64,000 bases of DNA from Smallanthus sonchifolius (Eukaryota > Streptophyta > Magnoliopsida > Asterales > Asteraceae). The stretch is from assembly GCA_023525975.1 (NCBI GenBank), contig CM042032.1:76282260-76346259 (forward strand), read 5' to 3'. A program made the position numbers and the translations under genes. The notes below the pieces were generated by a model. It did no database searches. It saw nothing but the letters and a program-made list of their open reading frames with translations, and was not told the DNA's origin. Below, in pieces: positions 45,571-57,886 of the stretch (the stretch's first letter is position 1; each line of letters starts with the position of its first letter).

Positions 45571-47975
45571 TGTAACACCGGTCAAATTTGAGGCCCTTAT
45601 TTTTCCAAAAATGAAACCCAAGGGAGAGGAATTGCCAAATCCTAAAGTTTAGGGGTCGAAAAATGAAAAATGTGAAAATTTGCCCCATGGCAAACCGCTA
45701 TCGGATGCATGACGGTCTGCGAAGTAGGGAGGAGGGAAACACACTGGATTTGGCACGTGTCTGCTAGAAACCCTAATAGGAAGCATGGGTGGCGGACCGC
45801 GACCTGATCCTTAGCGGTCCGCCAAACCACAATCGCTTGGAGGTCCGCTAGGGGTGGTCCGCTAAGACCTGAAAGGTGTGGGTGGTGGACCGCAACCCAA
45901 TCCTTAGCAGTCCGCCAAGGCGCAACCTAGCCGTAATTTCTCAGGCTGCCACGTTGCCCTAGTGAGTCACCTAAGTTTGGGCGGTAGCGGACCGTTACCC
46001 CTGTAACACCTGTCACAAAAATGTCTAAAAAATGCCAAGGTTAGAACCTATAAGGACTTGTGTATCTAAAATACAAAGTCTAGGGTTAAAAATGAAAATT
46101 GTGGAAATAGGTCAGATATCGGACCGATATCTCTTTTCATATCAGTCCGAAGCGAAACATAGTCAGAACTCGGACCGACATCTATTCTCATAGATGTCCG
46201 TAATTAAGCATAAAGTCGGTTATCGGACAGACATCAGTTCATAACGGTCCGACAACCTCCCATCCGTCGCAATTTATGGTGCTGACACATGTCCTATGAC
46301 TCAGCCCTAGAATCTCACGTGTGTCGTAATGTCGGACCGACATGGTTCACATATCGGTCCGATATGAACCCAAAACATGTGCGGTCCAATCAGATGTTGA
46401 CGTTTAGGGCTGACGAGGCATAAACGGATGTCGGACCGACATCCCTTGCCATATCGGTCCGACATGGACCCAAAACTCAGCCTATAAATAGCTGATCAAT
46501 CTCAGTAGAATTTCTTAATCCCAAACACGATTCCAACTTCCAAAAAATTTGTTTGAGGAGATCCCTAGCCCATTCCCGACGATCCCAGTCCAACTCCCGC
46601 TCGTTGTAGTGCTCGGTTTAAGAAGAAACGCTCTTAGAAGTGCTGATACGCTAGAAGAATCAAGTTAAGAAGCTAGCTTTATAATCTTAGAGGCTCATTC
46701 CTATATTCAAGGTGAATACTTTATATCTTTCAAAACTTGTGTCAAAACATTTACATTTACGAAAATGGCCAAATATAGGTTAAGGGAATAATGCTCAACG
46801 TTCTTCTACGAACAAAGCATTCGAGCCATAGGTATACGTAAAACTTGCAAGGGATACACGGGTCTCGGGTGAGTGTCCCGGATTGCGGCCGGTGCTTATC
46901 TTATAACAAATTTGGAGGCATGGACCTGTCTGTTGTTATAAGGCATGACGCTAGTGTATACGGTGGTGCATACAGTCAAGACATGGTCCTGCTGAATGTG
47001 TGGATTGAACAAAAAGTTGTGATTATGAAATTAATACTTGTTTATGCCAAATGATTTTACTGTCAAGATAATTGTATTCACTGGTGTTCGCGCTGACATT
47101 TCATTTTCAAAATGTTTTCAGGCAACGAACAAAATGAAAAGGAAAAGGGGATACGGGCAGACATAAGATCTGACCCAGGAAAGAATATTGAGAAAAGATA
47201 AATTGCACGTTGGATTCTCAAGCCTCGTGCATAGGAAATCCTAAAAAGATGAAAGAGGAGATAGGACCAAGGAATTGATCAACATTTGATATTACTATTT
47301 CCCGTGGCTTGAAACTTGTCCAAATGAGACAAGAGATGTATTTGGTTTCAAACTTTATTTTGTAATCAAATAAAAAAGGATATTTAAATCTCTATGTTTA
47401 TAAAATAAATACAAGACTTTTGTTTTCAAACTGGGTCTTGATATTTACAAAAACAACCCTCGAGGTTGATACAAATGTTGAAACAATCCTTGTGAAAAAG
47501 TCATCCGCTGTGTTTTATAAAAACTCTGAAATCAAAGCAGTTACCAATCTGTGTGCACACGTCTAGGGGGTGCCTGGGGCGTGGTGTGACAACCCCCTTG
47601 CTTAGCGGTCCGCTACGGATCCTTTTTTCAACCTATAAAAGATTCAATTTTCCGTTCAAATGGAAACATCACCAACAATTCCACACTCTAAATTCCTGGG
47701 AAATTGTGCCAAACCACTTTAACAAACCGTACTTCCGCTAAATCTCCGTTACTTGCTTAACTAACCGCACTATTGCTCAAACGCTCTTCCGCTTAAGTCT
47801 AGACGCTAGGATTGTGAGGATTCCGCTTAGAAGCTAGAGCAACCATTCAAACCTAGTTCGAGTCTACTCTAAAAAGTGAACGTGTTTATTGCTTTCAAAA
47901 CCTTGAAACGTTTTACCTTTACGAAAATGGCAATGCATGTATTAAATATTTTGATGCATAAGGGCGTACTGTATA
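45571..47975 (+). repeat. 3' LTR of the gypsy remnant, split by a solo LTR and truncated
   Basis: The purine tract GTGGGGAGGA (45561-45570) is followed by TGTAACACCGG. The LTR runs to 45996 and resumes at 47597 with CCTTGCTTAGCGGTCCGC and a TATA box (TATAAAA, 47634). It has GCGGACCGC/GCGGTCCGC words (45685-45990) like the solo LTR at 30501. It fades out at about 47975 without a CA end. Confidence 0.75.
46002..47591 (+). repeat. complete gypsy solo LTR (1590 bp) with perfect ACCCC duplication
   Basis: The LTR starts TGTAACACCTGTCAC and ends GTGGTGTGACA. The flanks ACCCC at 45997-46001 and 47592-47596 are identical. Start, TATA segment (CAGCCTATAAATAGCT, TATA at 46483) and end are shared with the solo LTR at 30501, but its U3 palindromes read TCGGACCGA (46125-46470) instead of GCGGACCGC. 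A short open frame at 46845-47054 is not a gene. Confidence 0.93.
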
Positions 47976-48691
47976 TATACCGAACAAAGACTTTAACATA
48001 TGTGGTAATATAATAAATAAAGAAAAGATAAAACTAGAAGAAGAAAAAAACTGACGTGAATTTTTTTGGGGAGGAGCAATGATAAGTAAAGGTGAGGGGT
48101 ACGTTTAATCAAACCCTTTTTTCTATTATCAGAAGTGGTCAGTGTAGTTACCGGTCAATTGATCCGACTAGTGAATGTCCAGATCCATTTTTAAAAAAAC
48201 CTTGTTTTTTTGTTATCGTAAATATTTTAAATATTGTTTTTGGTACCGGTTCAATCAATACTACCACTGTAATATACTAAACTTTTAGTTTAGTTAGGTA
48301 TTCCAAAAGTGTACTAGAAATGAAAGGCTTTTACAATTTAGGATTTATAAAGACTCAAAATAATGATTATGGACCAAGCCCGTTCAACTTCTATTGCTTC
48401 CGGATCATTTTGACTATATGTGTCTATCATATATAGTTACAAATATCCCAACTACTTTTGATGACTATTCAATGTAATTTCATACGCCATCCGTATCCGT
48501 AGTGGTTTCAAGCCCAACTAATTCATGACTTGTCACGTCAGTGTCAATTTAGCGTAGTGGTTCACACCTAACATTTAATTTTTAAATCATTAACTAATCA
48601 TTTAACTAAAATACAAATATTTATTTAAAATAAAGACAACAAAATACAAATTTATTTAATTAAAAAATAAAACATATTAAAATACAAAAAA
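47976..48691. other. AT-rich DNA and probable Harbinger element end
   Basis: No gene is seen. The stretch after about 48480 (CCGTATCCGTAGTGGTTTC, then AGCGTAGTGGTTCAC) may be the 3' non-coding end of the Harbinger element that follows on the minus strand. Confidence 0.4.
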
Positions 48692-50560
48692 TCAATCGTC
48701 ACTTGGACGATTCCTCCAAATATGTTCCTCCAAATCCTCGCATAGACTTAGATGTGTTTCCCTGTCGCGTATTGCGTTGTGAATTGCGTGTTTCTCTTTG
48801 AAGCTTAGTTGTGTCGGTGGCGTTTGCGGGTTATAATCATAGTTTTGGCAAATGGCTAAGCCCTTGTCTTCCAATATCATGTTATGTAATATTATGCAAG
48901 TGTACATAACATTCTGTATTTTAACTTTGGACCACATTCGTCACAGATTGCTAATCATAGCCCATTTTTTCTTTAAAACTCCAAATGCACATTCGATATC
49001 CTTCCGTGCCGATTTTGTTTTTTGAAAACTTCTCTTTTCTCACCAACTGGGCTAGTATATGCTTTGAAAAACGTGACTTACTCCAGATATATACCATCAG
49101 CAAGATAATACACGTGCTTGTACTCTACATCATTGACAATGAATGAAGAACCACTTGCAACTCCGTCTGTGACGTCATCGAATACAGTCGATTGATCCAA
49201 AACATTGATATCGTTGTTTGTTCCCGCAACACTAAAGAATGCATGCCAAATCCAAATATCATATGACGTCATGACTTCAAGTATTATGGTCATATGTGTA
49301 TGGTCCCCTTGCTAGTGTTGACCTCGCCAAGCAGTCGGACAATTTTCTCATTCCCAATTTGTGCAATCGATACTACCAAACATCCCGGGAAAGCCATGTG
49401 CGACTTCATGCACTTCATATATTTGTTGAATGTCACTAAAAGTCGGACTCTTTAAATATCTTTCCGTAAATATTTACCACACCTAAAAACTTATAATAAG
49501 TAAATAATAATAATAATAATATTAACTACTATAATAATATTATTACCTTCACAAAACATATAAAGAGTATCTCGTGCGGTTTTTCATAGATCTTCAAATA
49601 TTTATCCCATTAATCATGCGAAGTACCGTACGCTGGTTGTCGAATTACACACGTACATTTTTGTAAAGCAGTAAATCCAAGCTTACGTCTCGCATCTTCC
49701 CTTTGATGGAAATATTCATTCTTTCTTTCTAAATCACCACAACACCAAAGAATATAGGCGATTGATCCAAAACATTGATATCGTTGTTTGCTCTTGCAAC
49801 ATCAAAGAATGCATGCCAAATCCAAAGATCATATGACATCACAACTTCAAGTATTATGGTCATATGTGTAAGGTCCCCTTGCTGGTGTTGACCTCGCCAA
49901 GCAGTCGGACAATTTTCTCATTCCCAATTTGTGCAATTGATACTACCAAGCATCCCGGGAAAGCCATGTGCGACTTCATGCACTTCATATATTTGTTGAA
50001 TGTCACTAAAAGTCGATCTCTTTAAATATGTCTTTCCGTAAATATTTACCACACCTAAAAACTTATAATAAGTAAATAATAATAATAATAGTAATAATAA
50101 TATTAACTACTATAATAATATTATTACCTTCGCAAAACATATGAAGAGTATCTCGTGCGGTTTTTCATAGATTTTCAAATATTCATCCCATTAATCATTC
50201 GAAGTACCGTACGCTGGTTGTCGAATTGCCCACGTACATTTTTGTAAAGCAGTAAATCCAAGCTTACGTCTCGCATCTTCCCTTTGATGGAAATATTCAT
50301 TCTTTCTTTCTAAATCACCACATATCCGTAAGAAAAGTTCTCGTCTCATACGAAAATGGATTCGAAACTTTTTTTCATCATACATAGGATTCTCATAAAA
50401 AGTAATCACGTACTAGACGTTCATTAGCAGCTTACCGATCCCACGTTATAAGAACTCGTCGTGTTACCCGTTGTGAACGAGTCGCTTCAATTATCACCTC
50501 ATCTTCTTTCGATGAACCCGACAACGAAGATGACCATTCTATTTTTAATTAATTAAGAGA
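48692..50560 (-). pseudogene. PIF/Harbinger transposase (HARBI1-like) pseudogene with internal duplication
   Basis: Read on the minus strand: the N-terminal part (50550-50190) has EWSSSLSGSS, FRMRRELFLRI and LGFTALQKCT. The DDE_4 nuclease part (49293-49078) has ASYDIWIWHAFF, then AGTNNDINVL and YYLADGIY. The C-terminus (48937-48692) has MYTCIILHNMI and ENLEEHIW-like IWRNRP. This domain order is that of the PIF/Harbinger nuclease, which cuts at TWA sites together with a separate Myb-like partner not seen here. Stops, frameshifts and a 570-bp tandem duplication (49191-49760 and 49761-50330) disrupt it. Confidence 0.85.
49191..50330. repeat. tandem duplication of about 570 bp inside the Harbinger pseudogene
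   Basis: ATTGATCCAAAACATTGATA occurs at 49191 and 49761, ACCTCGCCAAGCAGTCGG at 49321 and 49891, and GCTTACGTCTCGCATCTTCC at 49681 and 50262. The offset grows from 570 to 581 bp because a TAA/AAT microsatellite differs. The junction lies at about 49738-49760. Copies differ by a few percent. Confidence 0.9.
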
Positions 50561-50870
50561 CAATAGAATTTTATTGGTTGAGAGAAAAGAATTTTTTTTG
50601 GTTTAGAGAGTAGTGATTTATTGGTTTGGAGAATAGGGTATATATTTAAAGATTAAAAATTTAAATTTAAAAACTAAGTTTTTTTTATGATCGTAGCCGT
50701 TTACCGACGGCTATTTTGAACAAATCTTCAAGCCCATTTGCCCGTGAATACACCCACGCTCCCCCCCCCTCCACGCCCTCATTCACGCCCTAGGGGGCGG
50801 TGTTCCACGCCCATGAAAGGGCCAGGTGGATCACGCCCCCTCTCCACGCCCCAATTACACCTAGTCTTAT
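50561..50870 (-). mobile_element. 5' leader and terminus of the Harbinger element
   Basis: The stretch aligns with the leader of the remnant at 11660-12240. It includes AGCCGTTTACCGACGGCTATTTTGA and a GC-rich end with CACGCCC/GGGCGTG words (50745-50860). The exact terminus is not fixed. Confidence 0.45.
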
Positions 50871-52059
50871 TACATAGAAAATCACTCTTACATTAAAAAT
50901 AATCATCCTCAATCATTGGTTTTTAATTAAATCAATTAGAAGCTTAATTTATCTTCATTTTTCTTCAATTTTATTTGTGACTTTATCATTCATACAATTG
51001 AATTAAAACTATAATTTATTGATGCAAATGCGGAAGAATATTCAAATGGCTTAATCAAGAACAAGGTTTAAATAAAATGCTTGAATCGAATGATTCAGTC
51101 GGCAAGATTAAAGCTTCCGATGTTTATTAATTATCAACCAAAACTTTCAAACTAAACAATTTAACCCCTATTTAAACTAGACAAAAGGTAATTAGGAAAC
51201 AAAATCACACAAGTTATAATTCAAATAAACAAAACTAATAAGAAATAATGATGATCTTGAAATCATCCTACTCCTTTGCGCCTCCACAGTAGAACCCACA
51301 TTGCACAACCGGACTTATCCCTAGGTCAAACACCCAAATATCAAATTCTCGAGCCCGTTACCGAATATCCTAAGAGTTAGAAAAAGACTCGACCTCGAGT
51401 ATTGTATAACTTAATAGAAAGGCCAATGACACTTTACATTCCTCGAGGATGTTAAGCCCGAGAAGACTAGTCTCGTAGAAACCCAAAATCTAACTCAAGC
51501 CTACTAGAACATAACCCCGAGCCTTCACTGCGACCTTGCCCGTGTAAACCCAGTCGTACTCCTGAAGGCCCAAAACACACCCGTCATGAAGCCCGTGAAG
51601 ACACACGACCCAAACGTCAACGCATGGATGATCGTTACTGCCTCCCGGTGTAGTCCCGTCAACCTTCATTACCAGGATAGGAAACCAATGCAAGACAATG
51701 ATCAATATTTGACCAATGTTCTTTAGATTAATGCCAAGCTGGGATGATCTGCACTATGTAACAATCCGTCGTTCTGCCAGACATTTCTTCTTCAAGGGTC
51801 GAAGAAATACCGTAGGGATTGCATGCAAAAGGAATATCCCAACCTCCGCCAATACGAGTACGAACAAGCAATCTTGTCCACTAACCCTATAAGAGAACAA
51901 CACCCAAACAACCAAAACCCTGTGACATTTAAACCGCCAGTTCACCAGGTTCAGTACACCAAACGTCTTGTTGAAATTCCACCGTCTCGGGATCGATACC
52001 TTCCCTCCGCCCAAACAACGCCCCATTATAAAGTATATGTGCTCTTAGTTTCAAACACT
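50871..52059. other. intergenic DNA, no recognised gene
   Basis: Two open stretches of 80-90 codons overlap on opposite strands at 51754-52062. Neither shows a domain, repeat or signal that I recognise. A GATGCAAATGCGGAAG word near 51022 resembles LTR-element DNA. The origin is unresolved. Confidence 0.35.
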
Positions 52060-52800
52060 TGAAGGTTTTCAGTTGTAATGTATATGTTCGGTTAAAGATG
52101 TTGACAGGGACAAGTTAGATTCAATGTCAAAGAAGTGCATTCTTATCCGTTATGGTTCCGAAAGCATGGGTTATAGACTCTCGAATTTTCGGAGTAGTAA
52201 AGTAATGAGGAGTAGGGATGTCACCTACAACTAGAATGAAATGTATAGAGATAAACTCAAAACATAATTTAAGGTTCAGAAAAAACAAGTTGTGTTTGAA
52301 GAGTTAACCAAAAATCATAGAATTGAAGAAAACGAGAGATAGGAAACCAAAAATAATGAAGTAGAAGAAAGTGGCAGTTCAGGAGAGAATTTTGACACTG
52401 GGAGTATATAGGTTGAAGATGATTAAACTCCTCGGGTTTAATTTTGTCTACCTCTAACTCCACCTCCACATACGAATTGGGTTAGGAGATCCACCAGAGC
52501 TACATAACCTACGCATAGATTTTCTTTGTCAGTTAATTACTTGCTGTTGACGGAGAATAGTGAACCCCATTTTTATTTAGAAAAGCTGTTAATGTAAATG
52601 ATTCATTACAATGGGAGTAGGCTATGAAAAAGGAGATGGGTTTGTTAGAAAAGAAAAAAATTGGGTTTTAACAAAGCTTCCAGTAGAGAAGAAAGCTTTA
52701 CAGAACACACGGGTCTTTAGAATCAAGGATGGACATGATGGCAACAAACGATACATAACACGGTTAGTGGTTGTTGTCGTCCAGACGGTCTATAAAAACT
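52060..52800 (+). pseudogene. copia integrase-RT linker and RT N-terminus fragment
   Basis: In one frame from about 52100 the sequence gives VDRDKLDSMSKKCILI, GYRL and RSRDVT, then an acidic linker, RRSTRAT and NYLLLTE. This is the typical stretch between integrase and RT of copia elements. After a shift it gives VNVNDSLQWE, AMKKEMG, NWVLTKLP and a degenerate RYITRLVV, the start of RT. About eight stops fall in this short stretch, most of them TAA or TAG where related proteins have Gln. It is cut on the right by the minus-strand LTR. Confidence 0.75.
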
Positions 52801-52849
52801 AACTATAAAACCTAACCTAGGCTCCTAAGTAATAATAGGAATACCTATG

Positions 52850-54407
52850 AACTAAACCGCACTGACAGGCAAGTGTACCTATCGAGTGTAGCACAGCTTA
52901 ATGGTAAACCGAGTTATCGAACCCTAGAGACACTATATAACTATACTAGACTCTGACACGGACTAAAGATTGATTTGGTTTGGGGGGTTTACTACACTAC
53001 TGAATTAAACTAAGAATGCAATAAACTAAGGTCGACTCAACTAGCCAGACAAAGGACAAAGGTAATATCAAGAATGGGAAGAATATCACCTAGGTCGGAA
53101 TCCTACTTGCAAAACACAACTTCTATCGGTTATGGAAACTATAATGGATCTGGGTTTCTAAGGAAATAACTCTAGACAGCCTAGTAGATCCCTAATCACT
53201 CTCAGGGTGTCACCAACTAAGGAACCTAAAGTTGTACTAACTCACCACATTGTTGGATCACTTCTCAGTTATTTCCAACTATGATAAAGTACCATAATAG
53301 ACAGATTACCTCCTAGTCTCTCCGTCCACCAATACACTCGAAGCATGCACGGGGTAATCTCAAGATAACAACTATGACACAAATAACAACAATCACTAGA
53401 CACCTAATACCGGCTTCCTCTCAGACAGCTAACACTCAGATTCCTAACGATGAAAACCAAACGACTAATTCTCACCTCTCGGGTATTGAAATAGGATACA
53501 CATTTAGTTCTAATCAGCAATCAGTGACAACTCCTATGGTTACTACGTCTAGCAAACCACCCTAATCACAAACCCTAAGATCTATGACCAAGATACGCTA
53601 ATCAAACTAGAAGAAAACCACAATCATCGCAAGGAATTGAAATCAAACACAAGATCATATCTAAACATGCAATAACATCACAATAATCAACTCAAAGATT
53701 GCTTACAAAATTATAAACCCATTAACTGAATCCAAAAACCGATAAAAATCAAAACTTTAACAAGTATTCATCATATGACCTAGGCAATATCAAAGTTTTA
53801 GCCTAGGATCATGTTCAAACAACCAAAACAGAAGTAATAAACAAGATTCATGGTTTCAAACAATCAAATCAAAGATAAAAATTCAAACTTTAACACCTAG
53901 AACGCTTAAACAACGAACCCGGATTCAAAAGCTTCAAACTTTAACTCCACTTGACCTCCAATCACCCAAAATTGTCCTAATGCTCTCTCTGGACGGCTAA
54001 GAATCGAACTCCTTGAATAATGACATAAGAATTCTATTTAATTTCAACTTCTAGGGTTTTGCGGAAATCAGGTCTCTCGCGTACCGCGAGACAATTGAGA
54101 TGGGTTCCTCGCCTACCGTGAGGAACAAAATAGTTGCGGCCACTTTTGGATTCCCTCGCGTACCACGAGGTTCTTGGTCTCCACTCTTTGCGTACCACGA
54201 AGGACCTATTTTCTTCATTTTTCACTTTTGATCCTCGGGCTTCGTTCTCGTGCTCGGTTTCTTCACATATTCACTTGAATTTCATACGAGCACCTGAGAA
54301 ACATAACATAAACTCAAATGTAATTAAAAACGACTCAAAACAAAGATAAAACTAACTAAAAACGCACTCAAACAAAGGAATAAAGATGTGTGTTTTGCAC
54401 TACATCA
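52850..54407 (-). repeat. probable gypsy Tat-lineage LTR, minus strand
   Basis: Read on the minus strand, a purine-rich AGTGTGGGGATA (about 54411-54422) precedes TGATGTAGTGCAAAACACAC, the style of Tat/Retand 3' ends. The opposite end contains GACAGGCAAGTGTACCTATCG, also typical of these LTRs. The LTR carries four copies of a CCTCGCGTACCRCGAGG palindrome (54074-54203). No partner LTR is seen, so the assignment is by style. Confidence 0.4.
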
Positions 54408-54867
54408 AATATCCCCACACTTAACTTTGTTTCGTCCTCGAAAAAGCTGCAATTGGAATCATAACTCAGATCTACTTAACAATCATCAATTACTAATTAG
54501 CACAAATATACTCATGCGTTAAAAAGCAATAATCAGTATTTCTGTCCGATTAAACCCAAGCACCAACTTTCAAGCCCTCGTTACGTGTTCTAATTCATTT
54601 TACCAAGCATATCAATTAATATATGTGACTCACACTTAACAGTTACAACTCTACCTAATCCCGTCTCACGGTTATATCTAGGCACTGATCAAACCATATA
54701 AATTTACCCTACCACGTTAAACTAAAATTTACATGTTTCAGAAATAAGATGAAATATGAATGAATGGATGATATATGAGCATTATTAAGCAAAAGAACTT
54801 TCGTCTAGAGGCGTTTCAACCAAGTCACTTTCTCGGAAAGTAACACATAGACTAAGTCATAATCATG
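54408..54867 (-). mobile_element. internal non-coding end of the Tat-like element
   Basis: ATCCCCACACTTAACTTTGT, then CGTCCTCGAAAAAGC, is the reverse complement of the non-coding stretch usually found just before the 3' LTR of Tat-lineage elements. It is cut at 54868 by the next LTR. Confidence 0.35.
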
Positions 54868-56639
54868 TGTGACAATCCGAATTTTCAAGATTAACACCGT
54901 TAGCAAATTTCGTTAAATATTAATCCATTTAACTCTTTTCAAACCTTAGGGACTAATGTTATCATTATCTAAACCAGAAACTACAAAGACTAGTAGTGTA
55001 ATTACTCTAAACCCACTCCTTTGACTTGGAAAGTCAAAAATCGCATTCCTGTTGACTTTTCGGTTGTCAAACTAACTAATCTTTAACTGGACTCTAGCCT
55101 CAAGGACTAATTTGGCCCTATCTCAAATTCAAAGACTTGAAACAGCAGGGACTAGTTCTGTAATTATCACAAAATTGATTATTTTGACTTTTAAAAGTCA
55201 AAATCATGATTCTTGAGTTCTGTTGACTTTCCAAAGTCAAACTCAAGTTCCTCTTGATCCAAATCCATAATCTAGAACCGAATTATGTCCAAATTTATAA
55301 CCGTCGAGCATGTTTATGGTAAATTCGACCATCATTGTGGCATTTAACAACTTTAATAATCACGAATTAATTCCCTTTATGCACATTGAAGTCGTAACCG
55401 TCGTGAACATCATCATTCCTATCGAATTCGATCAATTCGGATATCACTCTCACAAATCAATCGTCTGCACACCTTAATCGTGTCTCCCCGAAGCTTTTCC
55501 ACACGTCAACGTCACCGGAGAAGGAGTCAGGGTCGCCGGAGATCAAAACGCACGAAGTCGGAGCCCAATCTAACCGAACTCCATCAATTCATCATCAAAG
55601 CTGGTAATTTCTTACACCATTAGTCTCGTTTCAGTATCTAGATCAAAAGCCCTATGCTAATCAGGGCTTACATGATCGAATTAACCATAATTGAATTCTA
55701 GGGCTCATACCCATTCGGGTTTAGTCGAACACCACCCTAGACTCCATCAAAATCCAATTAAACCATACTGTTAGCTTCGCAACTTGTCAATCTTTGAAAA
55801 CCCTATATCATTTGATTCAGTCATCATCGAATTTTACTCGATCCGTAACCTAGGGTTTAATCATAATATGAATTGGGGTTTTTGACTCTAAACTCAATCT
55901 CAATGAAATTAAGGTATATGGTCAGATTCGAAATGTTATAATGAGTAAAAGCCCCATGGTTTCAACAAGATTTAACATCAAATTTAGTCAAATCGATTCT
56001 GAGTTCATAACTAGGGTTTCAGTTTTTCAAATAAGGATTTAACGAATTAAAACTCGATGTTTTTGCAATTGAACCCAACTTCAGATTCGCAATGCCTCAA
56101 TTAGCGAAACCCCTAAGCTATCTTGTTCAATCAAAATCCAAATCGATGGATTTGGAATGGTTCTTGGGCTCGGCTTCGAAAGGGGGGGTGGAACACAGAG
56201 ACTTTGGATGTTAAAACGAATCGATCCGGGTACTTGTTGCGATGACCCTAGCGGGCGGATTGGTTAAGGCAGTGTGTGTGTGGGAGAGACCCGGGTTCGA
56301 GACCGGGCTCCCACATTTTATTTTTTGGGGCCTTTTTCTTGTATTATTTTAATATAAAAATCAAACCCTATGATATTATATTATTATATAAATGTGTTTT
56401 AGCCCGAGAAACAACCCTTAGGCTCGAGTTTGAATTGTTAACCTATTTTTATATTATTCCCACTTTTATAAATAAAATAGTATTGTTATTATCAAATAAA
56501 AAAAATAATATGTTTATATTATTTTCAAAGAGTGACCCGTATTATTAAATAATATATATTTATCTTATTTCGAATCATTTTATAACATCGTGTATCGGTT
56601 GAGATTAAAAAATAATATAATTAGTTATATTATTTGCTC

Positions 56640-56681
<42 letters not shown>

Positions 56682-57770
56682 TTCTTCTTAATTTTTGTGA
56701 ATGACAAAACACCCGATTATATTTATTATTATTTTTGTCATTCGTCGCGTAAAGTAATTATAATTTGATTACTTAAGGAATTTCTAACTCCGTGGAAACT
56801 TTCGTCCACTCTTGAATATTAGAGCGTTTCGTTAAGACGTTTCTCATTCCGTGTCACTGTCACAATTCCCATTTTTATCCCTAATTTATGTGTTTATAAT
56901 TTTAGGGCATTCGTAAGTCATTTGAGACTTACACTCGTGGTTTCAACGTACCTCTAGTGTGAAACTACCTTCAACGCAACGCAGGTGAGTTTTCACGGCC
57001 CCTTTTTACTGTTTTAACTTGGGGGAGAAAACATGATTAAACAATTTTGGGATTTTGTAATTCGTATGATATCAATGTTAAAGCTAAGCGTAACACGCTA
57101 TCACAGAAAGTCCTCAACTTATATCGGACCGTTAATATGGATCTTAGCGAGGTAATATTTAGTAGTACTATTGGGTTTGACAAATCCCACCCGCGTTAGT
57201 CGCGCTAACTCGATTAGATATCGAACGGGTGAAATGTTAGCCTACTCACACCGCCAGTGTTGATAGACCTAGCAGGAGGCAAATAAACAAACAGTCAGCT
57301 TCGGTTGCGAGCGCTTGAGCTGAACATGAACATAGGTTAGCTACCTATAGATACGTACTGAATGAACATAAATCTGGTAAACGCTTATTTACATATATTG
57401 AAACCTGTGAACTCACCAACCTCGTGTTGACATATTTTCTTACATGTTTTCTCAGGTCGCTAAGATAAGACACAGGTGCACGTTAGGGCATGCATGGGAT
57501 TCAACTACTTTGATCGTGACTTATTTATATTTGTTTGGATTATTTTATTGTACTTGGTTTGGTTGGACGTTTAGGACTTTTGGACTTTGGTTTTGGGCGC
57601 GTGTGTTTTGCGCATTTACTTTCTTTACGCTTCCGCATTGAAACTCTGATTTGAATGATATTTTCATTTTGAGTCCCATGTAGAGTCGTTCAAAGTAACT
57701 AATGTCTGAGATCTTGGTTCGTCACTTCCCAAACGGTAAAACTCCGATAGTTGAAATTGGGGGTGTGACA
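54868..57770 (+). repeat. 5' LTR of the terminal gypsy element (2903 bp)
   Basis: It starts TGTGACAATCCG and ends GGGGGTGTGACA, immediately before the primer-binding site. Inside are a tRNA-like segment (56240-56316), a (TA)n run (56641-56678) and a CAGGTGAGTTTTCACGG splice-donor-like word (56983). It is much longer than, and at its start not similar to, the LTR that begins at 63594. Confidence 0.65.
56240..56316 (+). repeat. tRNA-like segment inside the 5' LTR
   Basis: GCGGATTGGTTAAGGC (A-box-like) is followed 28 bp later by GGGTTCGAGACCGGG, whose GGTTCGAGACC fits the Pol III B box. The acceptor arms do not pair well and no A-rich tail is seen. It is a tRNA-derived patch, not a functional tRNA. 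Confidence 0.4.
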
Positions 57771-57773
57771 GAT

Positions 57774-57783
57774 TGGTATCAGA
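57774..57783 (+). promoter_or_regulatory. primer-binding site (initiator tRNA-Met) of the gypsy element
   Basis: TGGTATCAGA matches the first ten bases of the common TGGTATCAGAGC site; the next bases (TA) deviate. It lies three bases after the LTR end. Confidence 0.75.
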
Positions 57784-57886
57784 TACATTGGTTATAGAGA
57801 ACAAGGATTGCATACTAGACTATAGCCTCACACATTAGTTACATGTCATTTGGATGTTTGGCACTTATACATATTGTTACAAGAAC

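Noticed and set aside
51754..52062. Overlapping open frames on both strands
   Set aside because: No domain, repeat or targeting signal was recognised in either, and they adjoin a copia fragment; no gene can be supported.
56240..56316. Functional tRNA gene
   Set aside because: The B box is good, but the arms do not pair and no anticodon stem can be folded.
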